From: Alphaproteobacteria bacterium
Lineage (GTDB): Bacteria; Pseudomonadota; Alphaproteobacteria; Micavibrionales; SZUA-601
DNA length: 5,131 nucleotides
Direction of reading: 5' to 3'
NCBI GenBank assembly: GCA_028290805.1
Contig: JAQGJA010000019.1
Coordinates: 1 to 5,131 of the forward strand
The position numbers and the translations under genes were made by a program. Shown in pieces: positions 1 to 5,131 of this stretch. The notes under the pieces are model-generated. The model searched no databases and was not told where the DNA came from. It was given only the letters and a program-made list of their open reading frames with translations. How positions within the stretch are numbered: position 1 is the stretch's first letter; every line of letters starts with the position of its first letter.

Positions 1-473
1 TACATGTCGCCTATTGCCTGGGTGGGCTGGCGCTGGTCATTGCAAAATCTGTCTTATTATTCAGTATCCTGAAATATATTGGCGCAGCCTATCTGTTTTA
101 TATCGGGTTCCAAGCTTTACATTCACAAGGCTTCAGTGAAGCCGGGGTAATCACACCCAATGCGCCGCCTGTCATGAGCGACCGGGCCGCCCTGCGCAGC
201 GGCTTTATCACCAATCTGTTCAATCCAAAAGCCACCCTGTTTTTCCTGGCGCTGTTTACCCAGATTCTTAACCCTGATGGTACGCTGCTGCATCGCTCGA
301 TTTACGGTTTTACCTGCGTCATCATGACTTTCCTGTGGTTCAGCGTCGTAGCCACGATTCTGACCACCCCGCGGATCAAGGCACAATTCCTGCGCTTTTC
401 AAAATGGATCGACAGAATATGCGGGGCTGCCCTGATTGCCCTTGGCATCCGTCTTGCCGTAACTAAATTATAA
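1..473 (+). CDS. LysE/RhtB family amino-acid exporter, 5'-truncated by the window edge
   Basis: Inner-membrane exporter of the LysE/RhtB family, whose members pump out amino acids or related small molecules; the substrate cannot be told from sequence. The open frame runs from base 3 with no start in the window, giving 156 residues of a family usually near 200-210, so about 50 N-terminal residues including the first helix are missing. Seen directly: a hydrophobic helix followed by LKYIGAAYLFYIGFQAL (residues 23-39), the family's YLxYIG segment; a hydrophilic cytoplasmic loop (about 40-65); the hallmark GFITNLFNPKATLFFLALF (67-85) with its NPK; another helix (about 100-120); and the typical C-terminal WIDRICGAALIALGIRLA (135-152). 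It is followed two bases later by dsbB, so the two are probably co-transcribed. An internal ATG at 174 would remove essential helices and is not the start. Family assignment is firm; substrate is unknown. Confidence 0.92.
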   Translation, partial: HVAYCLGGLALVIAKSVLLFSILKYIGAAYLFYIGFQALHSQGFSEAGVITPNAPPVMSDRAALRSGFITNLFNPKATLFFLALFTQILNPDGTLLHRSIYGFTCVIMTFLWFSVVATILTTPRIKAQFLRFSKWIDRICGAALIALGIRLAVTKL

Positions 474-475
474 GC

Positions 476-982
476 ATGACCAATTTTACCTTCCGCCATT
501 GGGGCTTCTTTTTTGCTGCGGCTTCTGCCGCTATCCTGGCTGCGGTCTATGTCAGCCAGTACGGCTTTGGCATGCATCCGTGCCATCTTTGCCTGCTCGA
601 GCGCATTCCTTATTTCGTCGCCTTGCTGCTGGCGCTTTTTCTGGTGACGTTTCACGGGAACAGGAAACTGGCCCGCTGGCTGATTATTCTGCTGGCCGTC
701 ACTTTTGCCGCCAGCACGGCGCTGGCGGTATTCCACACCGGCGTCGAATATAAATGGTGGACCTATAACAGCGGCTGCAGTGGCACCATGTTCAAAAAAG
801 GCGCAAGCGCCGAAGAGATTCTTGCCGCGTTAAAAGCAGCCCCGACCGTGCGTTGCGACGACCGGGTGGATTTCCTGTTTGGGTATACGATGGCGTTTTA
901 TAACGCGCTGACCTCGGGCGGATTAACGCTTTTAGCCGTCTATGCCGCAATCCGGACTAGCCGCAGCGCACTTCGCGGATAA
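476..982 (+). CDS. dsbB: Disulfide bond formation protein B (DsbB), quinone-linked oxidase of DsbA
   Basis: Inner-membrane enzyme that reoxidises periplasmic DsbA and passes the electrons to quinone. The 168-residue protein has four predicted helices (about 8-27, 43-61, 65-87, 138-160). Both redox cysteine pairs are visible: C36-x-x-C39 (PCHLC) in the first periplasmic loop and C101/C127 in the second, matching E. coli C41/C44 and C104/C130 in order and spacing. R43, four residues after C39, corresponds to E. coli R48, implicated in quinone binding. The second loop begins HTGVEYKWW (87-95), common in alphaproteobacterial DsbB proteins. The start lies two bases after the upstream stop with no good Shine-Dalgarno sequence, so translation is probably coupled to the exporter gene. 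The last 26 bases overlap the convergent gene on the other strand. Length and motifs are complete, so it should be functional. Confidence 0.97.
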   Translation: MTNFTFRHWGFFFAAASAAILAAVYVSQYGFGMHPCHLCLLERIPYFVALLLALFLVTFHGNRKLARWLIILLAVTFAASTALAVFHTGVEYKWWTYNSGCSGTMFKKGASAEEILAALKAAPTVRCDDRVDFLFGYTMAFYNALTSGGLTLLAVYAAIRTSRSALRG

Positions 983-1325
983 TGCCTTCTTCGTTTAAAA
1001 GAAAATTGATCCGGTCGGCCAGATGCTCCATTGTCACGAGCGCCTGGGGGCCCAGGATGCGGATGGGCTGGCTGAAACGCATCGTGTCCAGCACATGATA
1101 GGATTTGCCCACCAGGTTCTGGGGCGCGTTGCAGGTATTCTGGTTATCGATAATTACCACCGAATTGCGCGGCACGGCAAGCACCTTGTAACGCGTATAG
1201 GCTTTACCCTGAGTGTTTTGGAGGGTGTTCTGTGTAGGGCCGGGCAACGGAACGGGTATTGTTTGCTGGGCCATGGCCGAGCCACTCAGCAGCATCAGGC
1301 AAACAACCATGTGGAACAGTTTCAT
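957..1325 (-). CDS. Secreted peptidase inhibitor I78-family protein
   Basis: Small exported protein of 122 residues. A signal peptide is clear: MKLF, a hydrophobic core (about 5-15), then a likely cleavage after SAMA (A19). A Q/N/P/T-rich stretch follows (20-45), then a domain matching the I78 peptidase inhibitor pattern: C65, LVGK (71-74), PIRILGP (87-93), TMEHLADRINFLLNEEGII (98-116) and the terminal VRCG with C121. Known I78 members inhibit serine proteases, including a fungal elastase inhibitor; this protein's target is unknown. C65 and C121 are the only cysteines left after cleavage and could form one disulfide. It is the last gene of a minus-strand trio, three bases after the esterase stop, with a strong GGGGAG Shine-Dalgarno (1333-1338) seven bases before ATG. 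Its final codons run 26 bases into convergent dsbB. The I78 call rests on the C-terminal pattern, and inhibitory activity is inferred. Confidence 0.85.
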   Translation of the reverse strand: MKLFHMVVCLMLLSGSAMAQQTIPVPLPGPTQNTLQNTQGKAYTRYKVLAVPRNSVVIIDNQNTCNAPQNLVGKSYHVLDTMRFSQPIRILGPQALVTMEHLADRINFLLNEEGIIREVRCG

Positions 1326-1328
1326 CTT

Positions 1329-1979
1329 TTAACTCCCCGCGAAAATATTTTTACTGAACTTGATCGCTTCTTCGATCCCTTTGTCGTCTATACTATGGCC
1401 CAGATGGGGGCGTTGTATATATTTTACTGCACCGCCCAGAGCTTTCAAGGCAATCTGGGCCTGGAAACTGGCCGCTGCCGGCACGACTGTATCCTGCAGC
1501 CCATGCACCAGCAGAACCGGTGGCAATGGCGAAACTTTTTCGAATAACAGGGTTTCAGGCGTCATCAGCACGCCGGAAAAGCCGATAATACCGCCCAGAT
1601 CGGGAATCAGGCGCAGCCCGGCATGCAAGGCCATCATCGTGCCCTGGGAAAAGCCGCAAAGAATGATTTTTTGCATCGGCAACTGGTATTCCTGGGCCGC
1701 TGCCTGGACAAAATCAGCGATCATCGGCGCGGCATGGCGGACACCGTCATTGATCTGGCTAAGAGAGCGGTCCCAGTAATCGAACCATTGATAGCCCGAT
1801 GTCCGGTCCATGCGGAAAGGGGCGTTCGGCGCAAGATATCCGGTGCCGGGCAGGGAGGGGGACAAAACCGGGGCCAGCCCCAGCAGATCGTCGCCATTGG
1901 ACCCCAGCCCGTGCAGGAAAACGATCAGGCTGGTGATCTTGCCTTTAGGCAGGAAATGGGGACCGGTCAAACCATCCAT
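1329..1979 (-). CDS. Carboxylesterase/phospholipase-type alpha/beta hydrolase
   Basis: Cytoplasmic serine hydrolase of the carboxylesterase/lysophospholipase (Pfam Abhydrolase_2) family, acting on short-chain or lysophospholipid esters; the true substrate is unknown. From the ATG used here the protein is 216 residues, normal for the family. Seen directly: the oxyanion-hole motif HGLGSNGDDL (23-32), the LAPNAPFR segment (49-56) that follows the next strand, the nucleophile elbow GFSQG with S111, D163 in HGLQDTVVP, and H195 in LGHSID, a complete catalytic triad. No signal peptide is present. An in-frame TTG six bases upstream (1983-1985) overlaps the preceding stop and has an AAGAG sequence about eight bases before it. 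I prefer ATG because the resulting MDGLTGP start resembles other family members. Only two bases separate it from the upstream Nudix gene, and three from the I78 gene, so it sits mid-operon. No defect is seen. Confidence 0.93.
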   Translation of the reverse strand: MDGLTGPHFLPKGKITSLIVFLHGLGSNGDDLLGLAPVLSPSLPGTGYLAPNAPFRMDRTSGYQWFDYWDRSLSQINDGVRHAAPMIADFVQAAAQEYQLPMQKIILCGFSQGTMMALHAGLRLIPDLGGIIGFSGVLMTPETLLFEKVSPLPPVLLVHGLQDTVVPAAASFQAQIALKALGGAVKYIQRPHLGHSIDDKGIEEAIKFSKNIFAGS

Positions 1980-1981
1980 GT

Positions 1982-2851
1982 TCAATAAGCTTTCTCTTGA
2001 TATAACAGCGTGAGCAACGCCTCGTAATGCGGATAATCCCGCGTGATATGCCCGTGCCGCAATAAAAAATCGGTGATCACCAGGTTGATCTCGCGCTTGA
2101 ATTCCTGGCCTTCCTCGACCAGCTGCATGACTTTTGCAATCGGCATCAGGTCAAAGCCTTCAACTTCCTCGGGCAGGTTGGTTTTTGGAATGATGCTACC
2201 CATATCCAGGTCGAAAACATGCAGATGCTCGTTGCGCAAAAAGCCGCGTTTGTCCAAATAATACAGGAACAGGGAGCCGACGCGCACAGCGTTCTTCAGC
2301 TCGTTTTCACCCAGGCCCGCTTCGGTATGGGCTTCGTGGATGAGGGTGTCGAATACCGTGTCTTCGCACGTCATGGATCCGGCTGCCAGGATATCCAGCT
2401 TGCCTGGGGCATCATGCACGTTACGGCCGCGCCGCGCTGTCCAGTATTGATCCCCTGTAAAGCCGTTCATCACGACACTTTGCCATTGCACGCCCAGGCA
2501 GGTCACATAAAAGCGCTTGATCAGGAACAAAGGCTCGCCGTTGCTGGCGCCCGAAACAGGAAACCAGTCGATGCCGCCCAGCGCGCTGTAATCGGGCATG
2601 GTGGGCAAAACCCCGGCCTTGGAAAGTGCGACAAAGGTCTCGTCTACGGCGCGGCTGCGCTGGTCGAACGAGGCCAGCGCCTCATTCAGGTGCAATTCAT
2701 GGCCGTGCAGGGTCCAGGTCGTGTCGAAATCGCTGATGATCTCAGCAAAGGCAAGCGGGGTCCAGCCAACCTGCTGGCCCAGGGCGATAACTTTGACGAA
2801 ATGCTCGAGAGAGGCGGATTTAAAGGGGCGGATATTTTCGATAAGGCGCAT
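1982..2851 (-). CDS. DUF4743 / Nudix hydrolase, related to eukaryotic TPK-like Nudix enzymes
   Basis: Predicted cytoplasmic pyrophosphohydrolase of 289 residues with an N-terminal DUF4743 domain (about 1-110) and a C-terminal Nudix domain (about 110-260). Relatives in yeast and plants with this architecture act on damaged forms of thiamine diphosphate; the substrate here is inferred only by analogy. Supporting segments are MRLIENIRPFK at the start, HVNGF-like VVMNGFTGDQYWTARR (126-141), PGKLDILAAGS (149-159) and the Nudix box (158-180). The box keeps G158, E173, E177 and G179 but is atypical: D164 replaces the first Glu, H172 the Arg, and T176 the first Glu of the EE pair. An in-frame ATG at 2878 would add nine residues but has no Shine-Dalgarno; the chosen ATG has AGAAAAG just upstream and gives the family-like N-terminus. 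It is the first gene of the minus-strand operon, with the esterase two bases downstream. Confidence 0.9.
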   Translation of the reverse strand: MRLIENIRPFKSASLEHFVKVIALGQQVGWTPLAFAEIISDFDTTWTLHGHELHLNEALASFDQRSRAVDETFVALSKAGVLPTMPDYSALGGIDWFPVSGASNGEPLFLIKRFYVTCLGVQWQSVVMNGFTGDQYWTARRGRNVHDAPGKLDILAAGSMTCEDTVFDTLIHEAHTEAGLGENELKNAVRVGSLFLYYLDKRGFLRNEHLHVFDLDMGSIIPKTNLPEEVEGFDLMPIAKVMQLVEEGQEFKREINLVITDFLLRHGHITRDYPHYEALLTLLYQEKAY

Positions 2852-2989
2852 GTTCTTTTCTAGCCAAGGCTTGCACATCCATCAAGAGGCGATTTATTTT
2901 TTTCATATGTTGAGCGGGACGCTGGTCCATTGCCGGGATGCGGTTTGTGTCCTAACTTGAAATTAAATTTCTTCAGATAGGATCGTAAA
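2852..2989. promoter_or_regulatory. Divergent intergenic region with palindrome GAAATTaAATTTC (2959-2971)
   Basis: About 138 bases separate the divergent Nudix and HIG1-etfBA operons, so promoters for both should lie here. A perfect inverted repeat with 6-base arms around a single central A occupies 2959-2971, ending 18 bases before the HIG1 start. TTGAAA (2957-2962) overlaps its left arm and could be a -35 element, but I see no convincing -10 at proper spacing. An AT-rich run (2890-2908) lies nearer the Nudix side. The AGGA at 2979-2982, seven bases before ATG, is the HIG1 ribosome binding site. The palindrome's size and place fit a dimeric repressor operator, but this is inference and the regulator is not identified. 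Confidence 0.4.
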
Positions 2990-3190
2990 ATGATGAACCA
3001 GATTGCATTGATCGGCATGATCGTCGCCATGATCGGCGTAGTCGCCGTGCTTGGCACCGGACTTGTCACCATGGCGCGTGGCAAAGACATGACAGGTGAA
3101 AAGACGAACAAGCTGATGTGGTGGCGTGTTTACCTGCAGGCCATTGCCCTGGCATTTTTTGCTTTGGTGATGTTCCTGGCCAAAAAGTAA
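2990..3190 (+). CDS. HIG1-domain small twin-transmembrane protein
   Basis: Small inner-membrane protein of 66 residues with two helices (about 4-27 and 47-63) joined by a basic/polar loop (GKDMTGEKTNK, 31-41), a helical-hairpin layout. The segment NKLMWWRVYLQAIAL (40-54) matches the core of the HIG1 (hypoxia-induced gene 1) domain; R46 and Q50 fit the RxxxQ of the mitochondrial signature, while W44 stands where that signature has Arg or His. Mitochondrial HIG1 proteins (Rcf1/HIGD) associate with cytochrome c oxidase and respiratory supercomplexes; roles of bacterial versions are poorly defined. A second ATG follows directly (2993), but AGGA at 2979-2982 is best spaced for the first. The gene ends 15 bases before etfB and is surely co-transcribed with it. 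In many alphaproteobacteria a comparable small gene lies near etfBA, often with a cobalamin adenosyltransferase between; none is present here. Confidence 0.87.
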   Translation: MMNQIALIGMIVAMIGVVAVLGTGLVTMARGKDMTGEKTNKLMWWRVYLQAIALAFFALVMFLAKK

Positions 3191-3205
3191 GACAAGGATT
3201 TCACG

Positions 3206-3958
3206 ATGAAGATACTCATCCCCGTCAAGCGCGTTATCGATTATAACGTCAAAATCCGCGTCAAAAGCGACCAGTCCGGCGTCGAGCTGGACAATGTCAA
3301 AATGGCCATGAACCCGTTCGACGAAATTGCCGTCGAAGAAGCCGTGCGCCTGAAAGAACAGGGCAAAGCCACCGAGCTTGTCGCTGTCACCATCGGCCCG
3401 GCAGGGGCCGTCGAGCAATTGCGCACCGCCCTTGCCTTGGGCGTGGACCGGGCGATCCATGTACCTGCAGACGCCATGATCGAACCCTTGAATGTTGCCA
3501 AAATCCTGGCCAAAATTGTAGAAAAGGAAAATCCCGACTTGGTCCTGCTCGGCAAACAGGCGATTGATGACGACGCCAACCAGACGGGCCAGATGCTGGC
3601 CGCCCTGTTGGACTGGCCCCAGGCGACCTTTGCTTCAAAAATCGAGATGAATGGCGGCGATTTTTCCGTCACGCGAGAGATCGATGGCGGGCTCGAGACA
3701 TTGTCTTTGACGCTGCCTGCGATTATTACCACCGATCTGCGGCTGAACACGCCGCGATATGCCGCCTTGCCCAATATCATGAAGGCGCGGCAGAAACCGA
3801 TTGAAAGCATCACACCCGATTCATTGGGTATTGCCTTGCAGAACCGCCTGACCGTGATCAAGGTCACCGAACCGGGCAAGCGCAAATCCGGGATCAAAGT
3901 CGCCGACGTCGCCGAACTGGTCCGCCGTTTAAAAGAAGAAGCAAAGGCTTTGTCATGA
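3206..3958 (+). CDS. etfB: Electron transfer flavoprotein subunit beta
   Basis: Beta subunit of the soluble FAD- and AMP-containing ETF heterodimer, which accepts electrons from acyl-CoA and other flavin dehydrogenases and delivers them to membrane ETF:quinone oxidoreductase. The length, 250 residues, is typical. Seen directly: MKILIPVKRVIDYNVKIRV at the N-terminus, NPFDEIAVEEAVRLKE (36-51), the nucleotide-binding segment GKQAIDDDANQTGQMLAALL (116-135), the family signature from V155 to T175 (VTREIDGG, E164, P171), and the recognition loop RYAALPNIMKA (184-194). L188 corresponds to the human Leu195 that docks into partner dehydrogenases, and K193 to a lysine methylated in the human protein. 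These features place it in the conventional (group I) rather than the electron-bifurcating class. AAGGA (3194-3198) lies seven bases before ATG. Its stop overlaps the etfA start as ATGA, implying coupled translation. Confidence 0.98.
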   Translation: MKILIPVKRVIDYNVKIRVKSDQSGVELDNVKMAMNPFDEIAVEEAVRLKEQGKATELVAVTIGPAGAVEQLRTALALGVDRAIHVPADAMIEPLNVAKILAKIVEKENPDLVLLGKQAIDDDANQTGQMLAALLDWPQATFASKIEMNGGDFSVTREIDGGLETLSLTLPAIITTDLRLNTPRYAALPNIMKARQKPIESITPDSLGIALQNRLTVIKVTEPGKRKSGIKVADVAELVRRLKEEAKALS

Positions 3959-4893
3959 GTATCCTTATTCTTGCCGAACATGATTCCGCTGCGCTGAAAG
4001 CAGCGACGTTATCGACGATCGCGGCGGCAAAAAAATTGGATTTGCCGATTGATCTGTTGGTGCTGGGTGAGGGCATCGATGCCGTTGCAACCCAGGCAAA
4101 AAATATCGAAGGGCTGCGCAAGATTATCCTTGGCGATAATGCGGTGTTCAAAGATATTTTGGCGGAAACATTTTCCCAGGCCGTCTTGGCACTGGCGGGT
4201 GAATATTCTTTTATTCTGGTACCTGCCACGACTTTTGGCAAAAACATCCTGCCGCGCGTTGCGGCAAAACTGGACATCCAGCAAATCAGCGATGTCATCG
4301 ATATTGAATCGCCGCAACGTTTCGTGCGGCCCGTCTATGCGGGTAACGCCATCCAGACGATTGAAACGGCGCAGGAGAAAAATATCCTGACCATCCGCCC
4401 CACCAGTTTTAATGCTGTCGCTTTGGGTGCTGCACAGGATACGCCGGTCGAGAAAAAGGAATTCAGCCTTACGCCGCCGCGAGTGCGTTTTGTCGGTATC
4501 GAAGCCTCAAAAGCCGATCGTCCAGATTTGTCTTCGGCGCGCATCGTCGTCTCCGGCGGGCGCGGCGTGGGTTCAAAAGAGAATTTCAAGATTATCGAAG
4601 AACTGGCCGACCGATTAGGTGCGGCCATTGGCGCATCGCGCGCAGCGGTCGATGCGGGTTATGTGCCCAATGATTACCAAGTGGGCCAGACGGGCAAGAT
4701 CATCGCCCCGGATCTTTATATCGCCATCGGTATTTCCGGGGCGATCCAGCATCTGGCCGGGATGGTCGGATCGAAAGTGATCGTGGCCATCAACAAAGAC
4801 CCCGATGCGCCGATTTTCCAGGTGGCTGATTACGGGCTGGTAGGTGATCTGTTCACGATATTGCCGGAACTGCACAACGAATTGCAGAAGTAG
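3955..4893 (+). CDS. etfA: Electron transfer flavoprotein subunit alpha (FAD-binding)
   Basis: Alpha subunit of ETF, carrying the redox-active FAD. The 312 residues match normal length: an N-terminal alpha/beta domain (about 1-185) and a C-terminal FAD-binding domain (about 190-312). FAD-site motifs are all intact: SGGRGVGS (200-207), GASRAAVDAGYVPNDYQVGQ (226-245) with R229, QTGK with T246, SGAIQH (261-266) with H266, then NKDPDAPIFQVADYG (280-294). R229, T246 and H266 correspond to human R249, T266 and H286. The family signature spans L254 to N280. The protein closely resembles mitochondrial ETFA, as expected for an alphaproteobacterium. The start overlaps the etfB stop by four bases. No ETF:quinone oxidoreductase or acyl-CoA dehydrogenase gene is in the window, so these partners must be encoded elsewhere. 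The gene ends before a long imperfect hairpin. Confidence 0.99.
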   Translation: MSILILAEHDSAALKAATLSTIAAAKKLDLPIDLLVLGEGIDAVATQAKNIEGLRKIILGDNAVFKDILAETFSQAVLALAGEYSFILVPATTFGKNILPRVAAKLDIQQISDVIDIESPQRFVRPVYAGNAIQTIETAQEKNILTIRPTSFNAVALGAAQDTPVEKKEFSLTPPRVRFVGIEASKADRPDLSSARIVVSGGRGVGSKENFKIIEELADRLGAAIGASRAAVDAGYVPNDYQVGQTGKIIAPDLYIAIGISGAIQHLAGMVGSKVIVAINKDPDAPIFQVADYGLVGDLFTILPELHNELQK

Positions 4894-4901
4894 TCCATAG
4901 T

Positions 4902-5034
4902 TTATTGTCATTCCGAGCCGCAATCTTTTCAAATTGCTGATATTTATAGCGAGCGAGGAATCCCGCGCAGAACGGCCACCGAACTTTATCCTGCATGGGA
5001 TTTCTCCTCGTTCCTTGTCGAAATGACAAAATAA
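4902..5034. repeat. Imperfect palindromic (long-hairpin) intergenic element between convergent genes
   Basis: Three nested stems can be read. The outer arms are TTGTCATTCCGA (4905-4916) and, inverted, TTGTCATTTCGA (5018-5029), 11 of 12 identical. The middle arms are CGAGGAATCCC (4954-4964) and, inverted, CGAGGAGAAATCCC (4997-5010), with a three-base bulge. The inner pair is GCAG (4967-4970) with CTGC (4991-4994), enclosing a 20-base loop. The arms are unequal: 37 bases separate outer and middle stems on the left but only 7 on the right. The GTCATTCCGAG...GCGAGGAATC wording resembles dispersed palindromic repeats I recall between genes in many bacterial genomes, including alphaproteobacteria; no second copy lies here. 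No T-run follows either side, so it is not a standard intrinsic terminator, though a hairpin here could protect both converging transcripts' 3' ends. Confidence 0.7.
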
Positions 5035-5041
5035 GGTGAGC

Positions 5042-5131
5042 TTAAAAACTTGCCAGCTTCATATTCTCATCGGGCAATTTGTAAACCGGCCATTCATCCT
5101 TGACCAGATTATCCAAAGATAAATTATCCTG
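5042..5131 (-). CDS. C-terminal end of an unidentified protein, truncated by the window edge
   Basis: On the minus strand an open frame enters from the right edge and continues for 29 codons to a TAA at 5042-5044. It reads QDNLSLDNLVKDEWPVYKLP followed by DENMKLASF. The composition (WPVYKLP, acidic and amphipathic, no low complexity) looks like real protein. I do not recognise the family, and 29 residues are too few to assign one. The stop is only a few bases beyond the hairpin element, so this gene would converge on etfA with the hairpin between the two 3' ends, a usual arrangement. The near-repeat ATTATCC in the DNA here follows from two DNL tripeptides. The alternative is chance reading frame in a noncoding edge; I put the odds somewhat in favour of coding. 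Confidence 0.5.
   Translation of the reverse strand, partial: QDNLSLDNLVKDEWPVYKLPDENMKLASF

Noticed and set aside
1043..1056. CCTGGG-GG-CCCAGG hairpin as a terminator or regulatory site
   Set aside because: It lies inside the I78 coding region, encodes the conserved ILGPQ segment, has a two-base loop and no T-run, so it is best explained by codons.
1023..1547. Plus-strand open frame of 174 codons spanning the I78 and esterase genes
   Set aside because: It is antisense to two well-supported genes, crosses their boundary and has His/Gln-rich shadow composition.
2219..2863. Plus-strand open frame of 214 codons opposite the Nudix gene
   Set aside because: The minus-strand reading has a recognisable DUF4743/Nudix protein; the plus frame has no family motif or convincing ribosome binding site.
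2957..2991. Sigma-70 promoter with TTGAAA as -35 and TAAAAT as -10
   Set aside because: The spacing is 23 bases and the -10 would overlap the start codon, so I cannot support a specific promoter call.
2963..3460. Minus-strand open frame of 165 codons across HIG1 and etfB
   Set aside because: It covers two genes with strong family motifs on the other strand and is Asp/His-rich, typical of an antisense shadow.
3241..3981. Long minus-strand open frame of 246 codons opposite etfB
   Set aside because: It is antisense to an unmistakable etfB, is rich in Ser/Arg/Ala as shadow frames are, and matches no family I know.
4902..5034. Insertion sequence or CRISPR repeat
   Set aside because: There is no transposase, no target-site duplication that I can demonstrate and no repeated unit with spacers; it is a single hairpin-forming element.

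Overview
The window looks like ordinary chromosomal DNA of an alphaproteobacterium whose order I cannot resolve. The evidence is moderately high GC, Shine-Dalgarno-led short operons, a HIG1-type two-helix membrane protein directly ahead of a group I (housekeeping) electron transfer flavoprotein pair, and a DsbB of the HxGVExxWW type. I see no transposase, phage gene, tRNA, rRNA or CRISPR array. All eight larger genes can be assigned to a family.

Layout. (1) Left, plus strand, 1-982: the C-terminal three quarters of a LysE/RhtB-type exporter, then dsbB two bases after its stop. (2) Centre, minus strand, 2851-957: a tight three-gene operon of a DUF4743/Nudix hydrolase, a carboxylesterase/phospholipase-type alpha/beta hydrolase and a secreted I78-type peptidase inhibitor. 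Gaps are only 2-3 bases, and the operon's 3' end overlaps the dsbB 3' end by 26 bases. (3) A divergent intergenic region of about 138 bases (2852-2989) with a perfect 13-base palindrome close to the next start. (4) Right, plus strand, 2990-4893: HIG1-family small membrane protein, etfB and etfA, the latter two overlapping by ATGA. (5) 4894-5041: an imperfect long-hairpin element between convergent genes. (6) 5042-5131: the last 29 codons of an unidentified minus-strand gene.

How the genes work together. EtfA and EtfB form the soluble FAD/AMP heterodimer that takes electrons from acyl-CoA and related dehydrogenases and passes them to the membrane ETF:quinone oxidoreductase. The HIG1-family protein in the same transcription unit suggests a membrane or respiratory-chain connection, which is inferred. 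DsbB also feeds the quinone pool, from periplasmic disulfide formation; the convergent I78 protein is exported and has two cysteines, so it could be a Dsb substrate. The Nudix enzyme and esterase look like housekeeping hydrolases.

I found no clearly new multi-gene system. The items most worth checking are the HIG1-etfBA linkage, the asymmetric palindromic element after etfA, the altered Nudix box and the palindrome ahead of the etf operon.
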